A stretch of 41,744 nucleotides of DNA from Defluviitaleaceae bacterium (GCA_009781755.1 WQVD01000026.1:1-41744), one strand, 5' to 3'; counted from the stretch's first letter, positions 24,552-32,404 are shown. Translations and numbers: made by a program. The notes: a model not told the origin generated them from the letters alone.

Positions 24552-24560
24552 TGCTATAAT
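24552..24560 (+). promoter_or_regulatory. extended -10 promoter for the oxidoreductase gene
   Basis: TGC-TATAAT at 24552-24560: a consensus -10 with TG extension; no -35 is recognisable. It lies 26 nt before the start codon. Confidence 0.55.
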
Positions 24561-24585
24561 TCCTCCAAATAAGGAGGTCATTGAT

Positions 24586-25749
24586 ATGATTCATGTCGCC
24601 ATTGTCGGCTGCGGCAACATAAGCAGCGCACACTTGAAGTCCTACATGCTGTTCCCCAACCGATGCAAAATCGTTGCACTGGTGGACATCATCCCCGCCA
24701 AAGCTCAAGCAAAGAAAGACCAATTGAATCTTGCGGAAGCCACGGTTTTTGACTCCGTTACGGATCTATTGAACTCCGGCATCAAAGTGGATTTGGTCAG
24801 CAACTGCACCCCGCCCTTCGAGCATGCGCCCATCGCCATCGCCTGTATGAACGCAGGTATCAATGTGCTGGGTGAAAAACCCATGGCCACGTGCTTGGCC
24901 GAATGCGATGCCATTATCGCCGCCGAAGAGCGCAACGGCGTATTCTTCGCCGCCGGTGCGCAAAACCGTTACTTAGACTTCATCAGCCGCTTGAAAAAAC
25001 TGGCCGATAGTCAAATCGCAGGGCGCGTGCGCTGCGCCCACGTAGAAAGCCTTTGGTGGCGCGGACACTGCTACTACGATCTGTGGTGGCGCGGCACATG
25101 GCAAAAAGAAGGCGGCGGTCCCATGCTCAACCACGCCGTACATCAAATCGACATGATCAATTGGATACAAGGCGAACTGCCTGCCGAAGTCACGGCCGTA
25201 CTCAGTAACGTAGCTCACGACAATTCCGAAGTCGAGGACTTGGGCTTTGCTATTTGCAAATATACCGATGGTGCGCTGGCCAACATTGTCGGTAGCGTCG
25301 TACACCACGGCGGCACGCAACGCATCGTCTTGCAATGCGAGGACGCCAAAATCGCCGCGCCCTTCTCCGTAGCCGCAGAAGTCAGCAAACCCAACGGCTT
25401 CGGCGACCCCAACACCGCACTGGAGCAAAAAATTACCGACGCTTACAACGCCCTCCCATCCTTGGCTCATCAAGGCTTCGACGGGCAAATCGACGACGTC
25501 CTGGCCGCCATCGAGCAAGGCCGCCGCCCCTCAATAACAAGCGCCGACGGCCGCAAAACCGTAGAACTCATCACCGCCATTTATAAATCCGGCTGCACCC
25601 AACAAACGGTAACTTTGCCCCTAAGCAAAGAAGACGAGTGGTACACCTTCGAAGGCATTATGAAAAACGCGCACCGCTTCCACGAAAAAAAGACCGCCGC
25701 CAAAGAGTTGGGCGACGATCAAATCACGTTGGGTAATTATTTGAAATAA
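24586..25749 (+). CDS. Gfo/Idh/MocA-family NAD(P)-dependent oxidoreductase
   Basis: 387 residues. The N-terminal Rossmann fold shows AIVGCGNISSAHLKSY, and the catalytic-region motif LGEKPMATCLAECD contains the EKP lysine. The C-terminal domain has GGGPMLNHAVHQIDMINWI, with the family's conserved G.hxxDxxxW pattern. Enzymes of this family oxidise or isomerise sugars and inositols; no substrate can be named. RBS AAGGAGG is 9 nt before ATG. It appears to be a single-gene unit after the spoVA operon. A thuA-like gene, often functionally linked to such oxidoreductases, is present but 14 kb away. Confidence 0.9.
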   Translation: MIHVAIVGCGNISSAHLKSYMLFPNRCKIVALVDIIPAKAQAKKDQLNLAEATVFDSVTDLLNSGIKVDLVSNCTPPFEHAPIAIACMNAGINVLGEKPMATCLAECDAIIAAEERNGVFFAAGAQNRYLDFISRLKKLADSQIAGRVRCAHVESLWWRGHCYYDLWWRGTWQKEGGGPMLNHAVHQIDMINWIQGELPAEVTAVLSNVAHDNSEVEDLGFAICKYTDGALANIVGSVVHHGGTQRIVLQCEDAKIAAPFSVAAEVSKPNGFGDPNTALEQKITDAYNALPSLAHQGFDGQIDDVLAAIEQGRRPSITSADGRKTVELITAIYKSGCTQQTVTLPLSKEDEWYTFEGIMKNAHRFHEKKTAAKELGDDQITLGNYLK

Positions 25750-25755
25750 TAATTG

Positions 25756-25793
25756 CGTGGGTGGGCACCTGCATCCGCGCATGCCCACCCACG
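25756..25793. other. strong hairpin without T tract before moxR
   Basis: CGTGGGTGGGCA (25756-25767) pairs perfectly with TGCCCACCCACG (25782-25793). The 12-bp GC-rich stem lies 16 nt before the moxR start. Without a T run it is a poor terminator; it may be an mRNA stabiliser or a remnant repeat. Confidence 0.55.
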
Positions 25794-25809
25794 ACCACGG
25801 GGAAGTCGC

Positions 25810-26754
25810 ATGAATACGGATTTGTTTGTGGCATATCGGAACAAGGTTGTGACCAACTGCGCCCAAGTGATTTCGGGCAAGGACGATGTGATTTTATTGT
25901 TGCTGATTTCCTTTACGTGTGGTGGGCATGTGTTGATTGAGGACGTGCCCGGCACCGGTAAGACGATGTTGCTTCGAACGTTTGCCAAGACGATGGGCAG
26001 CAATTTCAAGCGTATCCAGTTTACGCCTGATTTGCTGCCTTCGGACATCACCGGTATTACATATTATGACCAAAAGCGGAGCGATTTTGTCTTTCGCCCG
26101 GGGCCGTTGTTTGCGGACATGGTGCTGGCGGATGAAATCAACCGCGCCACACCGCGCACGCAATCCGTGCTGTTGGAAGCCATGGAGGAGCAGCAAATTA
26201 CGGTGGATGGTGAAACGCACACGCTGCATGAGCGATTCTTCGTCATGGCTACGCAAAATCCGTTGGAGTCGTATGGCACGTTCCCGCTGCCCGAGGCACA
26301 AACAGATCGTTTCTTCATGCGGTTGTCCATGGGGTACATGGAGCGCGCGCAGGAAATGGCCGTCATCGGGCGGGAAAATACCGTTGATATTATTCATGCA
26401 CTAACGCAGACGGTCACATCGGACGAAGTCGAAACGGTACACAGCACTTACCGCCAAGTGCTTGTGAGCGAAGAAATCAACGGCTACATCATGGACATTG
26501 TGCAAGCCACGCGTAGTGAAAGCCGCTTCATGATGGGCGTATCTACACGTGGGGCGATTGCGTTGTATCGTGCGGCGCAAGCTTGTGCTGCGTACAACGG
26601 CCGCGATTATTGCATCCCCGAAGACGTGCGTTTTGTAGCACCGTATGTGTTGGCGCATCGCTTGGGGTTGGGTAGCGGCGTTACCCGCGCCGATGCTACC
26701 CAACTGCTGGCGCAAATCATTGACCGCGTCATCGTTCCGCTCGAAAACGAATAG
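25810..26754 (+). CDS. MoxR-family AAA+ ATPase
   Basis: 314 residues. Walker A VPGTGKTMLL (near residue 44), Walker B MVLADEINRATPRTQSVLLEAMEE, sensor 1 FFVMATQNPLESYGTFPLPEAQTDRF (ends given) and the C-terminal lid with STRGAIALYRAAQA are diagnostic. MoxR ATPases act as chaperones in maturation of complexes and are nearly always next to DUF58 proteins, as here. ATG 25810 is chosen over an upstream in-frame start that would translate through the hairpin. Head of a three-gene operon with the DUF58 and DUF4129-like genes. Confidence 0.94.
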   Translation: MNTDLFVAYRNKVVTNCAQVISGKDDVILLLLISFTCGGHVLIEDVPGTGKTMLLRTFAKTMGSNFKRIQFTPDLLPSDITGITYYDQKRSDFVFRPGPLFADMVLADEINRATPRTQSVLLEAMEEQQITVDGETHTLHERFFVMATQNPLESYGTFPLPEAQTDRFFMRLSMGYMERAQEMAVIGRENTVDIIHALTQTVTSDEVETVHSTYRQVLVSEEINGYIMDIVQATRSESRFMMGVSTRGAIALYRAAQACAAYNGRDYCIPEDVRFVAPYVLAHRLGLGSGVTRADATQLLAQIIDRVIVPLENE

Positions 26755-26755
26755 C

Positions 26756-27826
26756 ATGTTTATCCTTTTGGCGGCCGTCCTGCTGGTTTTGTGGGCGGCG
26801 CAAAAATGGCACCGCAAGCATGCCTTGCGCAGTGTGATGTATCGGTTCGAGACATCGCATGTATTGGTTGCACCCGAGCAGCCCTTTGAAATGATTACAA
26901 AAGTGGCCAACCCGACGCGTATGTTCATCCCCTACATCCGTTTGACAGAATACCTGCCGTTGGGGTTATCGCCGGTGGGTGACCTTACATATGAAACGCA
27001 AAATTACGACCACGAACCACGCATTGCCACCAAAATATTTTTGCTGCCCCGTAATGAATGGGTGCGCCACATGCCTGCGTCAATTTCCAAGCGCGGGCGT
27101 TTTTTGTTCCCGCATATTTGGTTGCGTGGCGGTGATTTTTTGGGGTTGACCGACGATATGCGGGTAGAGAAACGCATGAACGAAATCGTAGTCTATCCCG
27201 CTCCTGCCGAGGACGCGGCAATACAACCGTCCATGGACAACTTCTTGGGCGATATCAGCGTGCGGCGTTTTATTATGGAAGATCCGGTGTTAACCGTGGG
27301 CTTCCGTGAGTACACGGGCCGCGAGCCACTCAAGATGATTTCGTGGTTGCAAAGTGCGCGTTTGGCTAAGCCCATGGTCAAAATATTCGATTACACAGCG
27401 GAATTATCCGTAAGCGTCGTGGTGGACATCGACACGCAAATCGTCAACGCAAACGAAAAGGAACAAGCCATCGAACAATGCTATTCACTGGGGCACACGG
27501 TATGCCGCTTTTTGGAACAGCGGAAAATCCATTACGATTTATTCGCGAATTTCCAAACGCAGGGGGTGTCGCAAGCATCGTGGCAGCACCTGTCCAAAGG
27601 TCTGGGCGAAATGCACCTGCACAAAGTGCTGGAAGGGCTGGGGCGTGCCACACACACGTCCTTCGAATCGTCGGAGGCCTTGCTGGCGCGGGTATCCCAA
27701 AACGGCAACGCCAAGGGCGTCATCGTCATCACCGCCAGGGATGAAAGCCGTGCGCGTATTCTGCTGAGTCACCACAAAATCGAATCGGCAATGATCTTGT
27801 GTGGAAGCGGAGCGGATCGGTCATGA
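26756..27826 (+). CDS. DUF58 domain protein
   Basis: 356 residues, starting 1 nt after the moxR stop. The short N-terminal membrane segment (MFILLAAVLLVLWAA) is followed by a beta-rich region (SKRGRFLFPHIWLRGGDFLGL) and the DUF58/vWA-like part, marked by VGFREYTGREPLKMISWLQSARL and VSVVVDIDTQ. DUF58 proteins are probable MoxR clients and are often tied to envelope assembly; the precise activity is unknown. Its stop overlaps the next start (ATGA at 27823). Confidence 0.88.
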   Translation: MFILLAAVLLVLWAAQKWHRKHALRSVMYRFETSHVLVAPEQPFEMITKVANPTRMFIPYIRLTEYLPLGLSPVGDLTYETQNYDHEPRIATKIFLLPRNEWVRHMPASISKRGRFLFPHIWLRGGDFLGLTDDMRVEKRMNEIVVYPAPAEDAAIQPSMDNFLGDISVRRFIMEDPVLTVGFREYTGREPLKMISWLQSARLAKPMVKIFDYTAELSVSVVVDIDTQIVNANEKEQAIEQCYSLGHTVCRFLEQRKIHYDLFANFQTQGVSQASWQHLSKGLGEMHLHKVLEGLGRATHTSFESSEALLARVSQNGNAKGVIVITARDESRARILLSHHKIESAMILCGSGADRS

Positions 27827-29016
27827 TTTTATTATACGCAAACAAAATTTTGGTTGATTTGACTTTGTACTATTCATTCGTTTTATTTTTATACATAGGC
27901 TTTGCAAGGGTGACAATGCGCCCGGTGGTTATTTTATTGCTGGTACTGATGGCGTGCGCTGTATTCGCTTTTGCACTGTACGAGAAGTTGGAAAATAAAG
28001 CGTTGCGCTTTTTAGCCTTGGGGCTTCTCGTTGCTTATTTTGTGTGGATGCCGATGGAATGGATGTATGTATTGTTCGCACTGCCGCCCGTTTTTTATGT
28101 TGTTTATCATGTTTCGTTGATGCCCAAGCTGAAAGGGTCGTATGATTACACGCATGTGTTTGTGTTGTACATGCGCATCTATTTGCCAATGGCGGTAGTA
28201 TTCATGTTGATATCCGCCACGCGGATGTATATGCAAACGTATTCCATCCCTTTCGCGCTGGTATTTATTATTGCGGCGGTGCATTTTATGCGGCTGTCCA
28301 AACATGACGCGCACGTAGACAAACCATTCCAACGGGCCAATCGCTTGGTTATGGGGTCGGTGGTATTGCTGGGGGTTGGTTTGGGCACACCGTGGGTAGT
28401 GTCGTTTGTGCGGACGGTTATCGGCTTTATCATCGTAGACGGCGTGTACGCGGCTGTATTGTATGTAGTGGATCAATTTCTTGTTTTGCTTAGCTGGTTG
28501 TTATCATTGCTCCCCGTTGTTGAACCGTTTGAAGAAGAAGCGCAAGAAGTCATTGCACAAGAAATGAAAGGCATGCCCGCAACGTTCGAGGAATCGGAAT
28601 TCTCATTGCAAATTATTTTTGTCATTTTCATCGCAATTATCATTATCGCGTTGTTAATTATATTGTTTAAAAAATTGCTTGACGCCAACATCAAAATTGC
28701 AACAACAGACGAAAAAAACGCATATGAATACCGCGTGCAAATAGGTAAATTAAATAAATCCCAACGCGTGCGCAACCCCATGCGCAAAATTTTCCGTCGT
28801 TTCATTCAATTGTGCCACCAGCGGGGGATCATACCGCGCACAACTGCAACCGGCACATGCTACGTACAGGATGCCACCACTCAATTTAACCTAACGAACG
28901 AAGCACAGGAACTATACGCCCTATACAAACCCATACGCTACGGAAACAAACCCTGCACCTCAGAAGAAATAAACGCAGCCAAAAAATGGCTGAAGCAAAT
29001 AAAGCGCAATCCTTAA
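27823..29016 (+). CDS. polytopic membrane protein with DUF4129-like C-terminus
   Basis: 397 residues. ATG 27823 is chosen because it overlaps the DUF58 stop and has GGAGCGG upstream. Six or more membrane segments occupy residues 1-225, then an acidic loop (EPFEEEAQEVIAQEMKG), a further membrane span near residue 270 (IIFVIFIAIIIIALLIILF), and a cytosolic tail. The tail, RRFIQLCHQRGIIPRTTATG to ALYKPIRYGNKPCTSEE, fits DUF4129, usually the C-terminus of the transglutaminase-like protein in moxR-DUF58 loci. No transglutaminase Cys-His-Asp domain is present, so this version is reduced. Confidence 0.75.
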   Translation: MILLYANKILVDLTLYYSFVLFLYIGFARVTMRPVVILLLVLMACAVFAFALYEKLENKALRFLALGLLVAYFVWMPMEWMYVLFALPPVFYVVYHVSLMPKLKGSYDYTHVFVLYMRIYLPMAVVFMLISATRMYMQTYSIPFALVFIIAAVHFMRLSKHDAHVDKPFQRANRLVMGSVVLLGVGLGTPWVVSFVRTVIGFIIVDGVYAAVLYVVDQFLVLLSWLLSLLPVVEPFEEEAQEVIAQEMKGMPATFEESEFSLQIIFVIFIAIIIIALLIILFKKLLDANIKIATTDEKNAYEYRVQIGKLNKSQRVRNPMRKIFRRFIQLCHQRGIIPRTTATGTCYVQDATTQFNLTNEAQELYALYKPIRYGNKPCTSEEINAAKKWLKQIKRNP

Positions 29017-29060
29017 TCTTTTCTAAGCCTTTTTCTTAGAACTTGGCAGGCACTCCGCGT

Positions 29061-29403
29061 TATACTCCCCCCAAGTCATCGGCGTATCCTAGACATCCGC
29101 ACATGTAACACGGCTCTCATGACAAACGTATGCAAACGTCCCTGCGTGCATCCCGTAACTCACATGCCTCCGGATCGAATCGTTACCACCGGACTTACGA
29201 CTCACAAAAACCTCTGGCCAGAGAGAGTCAACCATAGGAAGTACTGTAAAGGGCAGCCCGCCTAATCCCTTGTCACACATACAAACAAATAAAACCGGAA
29301 GCCCCGACGAAAGTCAAAGCAACCGGCAACGGATGCCTCAAGCCACGAGGTAACGTGTATTAACCATACCCTGCGTTTACATTAACGTGGGGTTCTTTTT
29401 TGT
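29061..29403 (+). ncRNA. candidate structured non-coding RNA, unidentified
   Basis: The 454 nt between 29016 and 29471 contain no convincing gene but dense complementarity. A -10-like TATACT is at 29061. Helices visible: ATCCG...CGGAT enclosing ACGG...CCGT and ATGC-aa-ACG...CGTGCAT; GACTC...GAGTC enclosing CTCTGGCCAGAG; AAGGG...CCCTT; GAC-GAAA-GTC (a GNRA tetraloop); CCTC...GAGG. The 3' end is a terminator, ACCCTGCGTT/AACGTGGGGT then TTCTTTTTT. These would give an RNA of about 320-340 nt. I compared it from memory with tmRNA, RNase P, SRP, 6S and the common riboswitch cores and found no match; the raiA-motif RNA of Clostridia remains possible. It may act alone or lead into the HTH-TPR gene. 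Confidence 0.5.
29367..29403 (+). terminator. terminator of the candidate ncRNA
   Basis: ACCCTGCGTT pairs with AACGTGGGGT (two G-T pairs) across a short loop, followed by TTCTTTTTT. It is about 70 nt upstream of the next gene and has no preceding ORF to serve, which supports a short RNA transcript. Confidence 0.7.
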
Positions 29404-29470
29404 GTTGCGGCAAAAATGATATAATCGACAAACAACGACAAAAATTAATCAATACCAAAAGGAGGCCATC

Positions 29471-30388
29471 ATGGACTACATAGCCATCGGCAAGATGATT
29501 AAACAATTACGCAAAAATAAAGGCATGTCGCAAACAAAATTAGCGGAAGGCATCATGTCGGCAAAAAGTTTGGGTAAGCTTGAAAGAGGCAATCAAGCGA
29601 TTAACAAAATAAATTTAGACAAATTGATCAGCAAATTGGGGTACGTGGCAAAGCGGTTCTTTGCCTATCCGCTAACGGAAGGCGAATTCCACGCGTTTGA
29701 ATTACACAGGCAATTCAAAATCGAAAGCCGCAAGGGTAACAAAGAAAAAATGGACACCATCATTAAAGAAATGGAATCCATGCCCGAGTTCAAAAGTGAT
29801 TTGCACAAACAACAATTATTAAAGTACAAGGCCGATATATTGTCGCAACCCAATGCGTCCACATTGCCCGAAGCATTGCAGCTTTATAATAAAGCGATAC
29901 GTATGTCCTATCCCAAATTTGCCCCCAATCTTGTAAATTTATATTTTTTGAGCAGCATTGACCGCGACACCATCGGTGCCATGGCAAGCACCATGTACGA
30001 ACTGGGGCAAAAAGCCAACGCAATAAATTTATTGGAAAAATTAGCGGCAAATGTCAACAATAAAATTATCGACGGACATGAAAAAGCGCGAGCCATGGCG
30101 TTCGCGCTTTATTTGTTGTCAAAATATTTGGGTTTGGAAAGACGGCATGAGGAAGCATTGGCCGCATGTAATAAAGGCATTGAAGTAAGTGAAGCGAACG
30201 AAGCATTCAACTTATTGCCGGATTTAAACTTTAATAAAGCATGTGGGTTGCATTACACAGGTAAACATGAAGATGTACATGAATATTTGTACAAGGCATA
30301 CTACTGCGCGATTGCACATGGGAATAAAAAAATAGCCGAGGAAATCATGTGCAATGCAAAGCTATTGTTCAATGTAGCGATACGTTAA
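29471..30388 (+). CDS. XRE-type HTH regulator with TPR-like C-terminal domain
   Basis: 305 residues. Residues 5-62 are a Cro/C1 helix-turn-helix (IGKMIKQLRKNKGMSQTKLA; KSLGKLERGNQAINKINLDK). Residues 70-305 are all-helical with TPR-like spacing (LHKQQLLKYKADIL; ATMYELGQKANAINLLEKL; EALAACNKGIEVSEANEA; NFNKACGLHYTGKHEDVHEYL). This architecture is that of RRNPP-type receptors (PlcR, NprR, Rgg, PrgX), transcription factors that bind imported signalling peptides. RBS AAAGGAGG before ATG. A convergent gene for a 51-residue secreted peptide ends 5 nt from its stop, strengthening that reading. It could also be a non-peptide XRE-TPR regulator; the ligand is inference. Confidence 0.85.
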   Translation: MDYIAIGKMIKQLRKNKGMSQTKLAEGIMSAKSLGKLERGNQAINKINLDKLISKLGYVAKRFFAYPLTEGEFHAFELHRQFKIESRKGNKEKMDTIIKEMESMPEFKSDLHKQQLLKYKADILSQPNASTLPEALQLYNKAIRMSYPKFAPNLVNLYFLSSIDRDTIGAMASTMYELGQKANAINLLEKLAANVNNKIIDGHEKARAMAFALYLLSKYLGLERRHEEALAACNKGIEVSEANEAFNLLPDLNFNKACGLHYTGKHEDVHEYLYKAYYCAIAHGNKKIAEEIMCNAKLLFNVAIR

Positions 30389-30393
30389 AGGAA

Positions 30394-30549
30394 TTAACTG
30401 TATTCTTCTTTTGGTGGCGTAAGCACATAACGCGGTTCGTAACAAGCAGGGTCGTTCGCTTCATTTGCATAAACATACTGCCCCGCACCCAACATAACCC
30501 CCAACACCACACATGCCGCCACCAAAATGGCCAATAACTTTTTCTTCAT
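30394..30549 (-). CDS. 51-residue secreted peptide, candidate signal for the HTH-TPR receptor
   Basis: ATG at 30547-30549 (minus), RBS AGGAGGGCTTTAA, stop at 30394-30396. The precursor begins MKKKLLAILVAACVVLGVML, a signal peptide with a likely signal peptidase site after QYVYA (residue 28). The 23-residue remainder, NEANDPACYEPRYVLTP then PKEEYS, has one Cys. It lies tail-to-tail with the HTH-TPR gene, 5 nt between stops. Peptide pheromone genes of the PapR/NprX/Phr type have this size and are adjacent to their receptors; the convergent orientation is more typical of some Rgg-SHP systems. A -10-like TATACT (30576-30581 on the complement) lies upstream. No database match was possible. Confidence 0.65.
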   Translation of the reverse strand: MKKKLLAILVAACVVLGVMLGAGQYVYANEANDPACYEPRYVLTPPKEEYS

Positions 30550-30597
30550 TTAAAGCCCTCCTAAGATTTTTTTCAAGTATAAACGAAGATTATGACG

Positions 30598-30665
30598 AAA
30601 AAAGGGAAACTTTGAGCGCATTTATTTTTCCAAAACGAAAAATACGCCCAAAGTTTCCCTTTTTT
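30598..30665. terminator. long symmetrical hairpin between divergent genes
   Basis: AAAAAAGGGAAACTTTG (30598-30614) pairs perfectly with CAAAGTTTCCCTTTTTT (30649-30665); the interior adds ATTTTTC/GAAAAAT. T runs on both strands make it look like a bidirectional terminator, yet it stands upstream of both divergent genes. It may insulate them or end short leader transcripts. Confidence 0.75.
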
Positions 30666-30788
30666 GCGTTGCAATCCGCGGTACAATCTACGCAGAAAGA
30701 TTTTGGGAGGGATGCGTATGTGGTAGGTTGTGTTCAAATTGTTGATTTTTGTAAGGTGGCATTAAAAAATATTTAGGAGGAATATAAT

Positions 30789-31490
30789 ATGTTAAAAAAC
30801 GTAAAGAAAGTAATGCTTGCACTTTTGTTTGCTGCGTTGCTGTTGCCTTTCATTGCACCCGCATCCTTGCGCACCCATGCAACGGATATAATGTCGGGCG
30901 ATTTAAGCATTCAATGCGAAGATGAGTGTTGCTTGCTTAGCGAGGGCAATTATTTGTTTTTAACAAGTTCCCCATTTTTTACGGACGATGAATTATTGCA
31001 AATCGTTTTGGATGCGATTGCTGATGAAAACGGAAGAAATGATTTGCCAAGTCATCGTGTATATTTCTTAGATTACACACCAAACGATTATTACGTTAAT
31101 TTTGTTGAAAATGATTTTTGTCCGGATTTTATTAAAAATATTTTGCTTGATTGGCGGAATAATTACTATAATGCGATGACGAACTCGGATGGTTATATGA
31201 CATTTCATCTGAATGATTTTATTAATAATCGTGGTGTGGAAGGACAAATTATCTGTAATGATGTTATAATCGACATATGGTTGGCTGCCAGTAACATCCA
31301 CGCAGCAACAAATCAATGCGTGTGTAATACTCGTATGTTCGTTGCAATGGAAAGATCGCATTTGAGGAATATACTTGGTTATTGTTTCTCGGTTTCACAG
31401 CGTACAGTTACGATGTGCGTGCATTGTACCACAATATTCGTATCTCCATGGATAGTTACGGCAGGATGTGGGCTAGGTTGTACCGCATAA
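30789..31490 (+). CDS. Cys-rich secreted protein of unknown function
   Basis: 233 residues. The N-terminus MLKNVKKVMLALLFAALLLP is a signal peptide, with cleavage probably after THA (about residue 32). The mature protein has clustered cysteines: IQCEDECC near its start, then NDFCPDF, IICND, NQCVCN, GYCFS, MCVHC and the C-terminal AGCGLGCTA. The N-terminal half is acidic and aromatic-rich (FTDDELLQIVLDAIADENG). The many cysteines suggest disulfides or metal binding outside the cell; I do not recognise a family. RBS AGGAGG is 8 nt before ATG. Its proximity to the HTH-TPR/peptide pair makes it a possible target of that system, which is inference. Confidence 0.75.
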   Translation: MLKNVKKVMLALLFAALLLPFIAPASLRTHATDIMSGDLSIQCEDECCLLSEGNYLFLTSSPFFTDDELLQIVLDAIADENGRNDLPSHRVYFLDYTPNDYYVNFVENDFCPDFIKNILLDWRNNYYNAMTNSDGYMTFHLNDFINNRGVEGQIICNDVIIDIWLAASNIHAATNQCVCNTRMFVAMERSHLRNILGYCFSVSQRTVTMCVHCTTIFVSPWIVTAGCGLGCTA

Positions 31491-31525
31491 ATTATACGCA
31501 CCTTGGTAATTGAAAATAATTGCGT

Positions 31526-31565
31526 AAAAATGCCAAACAAGAATCATCCTTTGTTTGGCATTTTT
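31526..31565 (+). terminator. terminator after the Cys-rich secreted protein
   Basis: AAAAATGCCAAACAA pairs perfectly with TTGTTTGGCATTTTT over a 10-nt loop; a 15-bp stem with a T-run end, 35 nt after the stop. Confidence 0.9.
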
Positions 31566-31659
31566 ATATAAAAGCGAAGATGGGCTCCGCACACTTTTGC
31601 AATCCTAACGTAATATATGGTGAACTGTTCCAAAATATATTTTGAAGGGAAAGATTTAC

Positions 31660-31932
31660 ATGGATTTAATCATCAGTATCCTCATCGTACTGCTTATCGG
31701 CGGCATCATCGGCTGGCTGGCCTCTATCGTCATGAACGCGAAGAAAGGCTCCCTGCTGCGTTACATCATCTGCGGCATTTTGGGTTGCCTTGTGGGTTGG
31801 TTTGTTCATGACCTTACAAGCATAAGTTATGTCGTGGACATTCCTTTTATCAGAGGTGGCCTCATGGGCCTGCTCTTCGCCATCGGCGGCGCATGCGTAA
31901 TCATCCTCATCGCACGCATTCTCAAAATTTAA
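31660..31932 (+). CDS. GlsB/YeaQ/YmgE-family small membrane protein
   Basis: 90 residues with three membrane segments and the family's glycine-rich pattern: LLIGGIIGWLASIVM, RYIICGILGCLVGWFV and GLLFAIGGACVIILIARIL. The family (transglycosylase-associated in old annotations) is tied to stress and envelope in Gram-positives; its biochemical role is unknown. ATG 31660 is chosen for GAAGGGA upstream. It stands alone before the groESL operon, with a GC hairpin between. Confidence 0.88.
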   Translation: MDLIISILIVLLIGGIIGWLASIVMNAKKGSLLRYIICGILGCLVGWFVHDLTSISYVVDIPFIRGGLMGLLFAIGGACVIILIARILKI

Positions 31933-31986
31933 TTTATCAAAAATTAAAAACACGCAAAAACACGCAAAAATCAAAAATAACCGTAA

Positions 31987-32021
31987 CGAAACCCCGAAAA
32001 TTACGCAATTTCGGGGTTTCG
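31987..32021 (+). terminator. hairpin between glsB-like gene and groESL
   Basis: CGAAACCCCGAAA-a-TT, loop ACGC, AATTTCGGGGTTTCG: a 15-bp stem with one bulge and no T tract beyond the stem. Probably a terminator of moderate strength or insulating structure. Confidence 0.6.
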
Positions 32022-32034
32022 TGCGTCTTGCGCA

Positions 32035-32061
32035 TTGGCACTCGTTGGCATAGAGTGCTAA
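32035..32061 (+). promoter_or_regulatory. CIRCE operator (HrcA binding site)
   Basis: TTGGCACTC, nine bases, GAGTGCTAA. This matches the CIRCE inverted repeat TTAGCACTC-N9-GAGTGCTAA with a single mismatch, 38 nt before groES. It indicates heat-shock repression by HrcA, which is not encoded in the window. Confidence 0.93.
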
Positions 32062-32099
32062 CAGTCAACAAATAATAACCTAATATAAGGAGGCATCAC

Positions 32100-32384
32100 A
32101 TGCAACTCAAACCCCTGTGCGACCGCGTTGTCATCAAGCAACTGGAAGCGGAAGAAACGACCAAATCGGGCATCGTGCTCCCCACCGGAGCCAAGGAAAA
32201 ACCCCAACAAGCCGAAGTAGTGGCAGTAGGCCCCGGCGGCGTAGTAGACGGCAAAGAAATTAAAATGGAAGTAAAACCCGGCGACAAAGTCATCTACAGC
32301 AAATACGCCGGCACGGAAGTAAAATTGGAAGAAAAAGAATACATCATCGTAAAACAAAGCGATATTCTCGCGATTGTGGAGTGA
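32100..32384 (+). CDS. groES: co-chaperonin GroES
   Basis: 94 residues, usual length. [17 protein letters not shown] at the N-terminus, the mobile loop [18 protein letters not shown], then [35 protein letters not shown] (ends given). It caps the GroEL chamber as a heptamer. RBS AAGGAGG before ATG; preceded by CIRCE and followed after 81 nt by groEL. Confidence 0.97.
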   Translation: MQLKPLCDRVVIKQLEAEETTKSGIVLPTGAKEKPQQAEVVAVGPGGVVDGKEIKMEVKPGDKVIYSKYAGTEVKLEEKEYIIVKQSDILAIVE

Positions 32385-32404
32385 GCATCGCGAACGGAAC
32401 GCGA

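Noticed and set aside
29089-29280. A 63-codon minus-strand ORF in the intergenic region before the HTH-TPR gene
   Set aside because: No RBS, and it covers paired helices of the candidate structured RNA. It is best explained as an antisense shadow of that RNA.
29017-29470. tRNA, tmRNA, RNase P or SRP RNA in the intergenic region
   Set aside because: No cloverleaf with TTC loop and CCA end, no tag-peptide frame, no RNase P core or SRP GGAAG/GNRA domain was found by eye.
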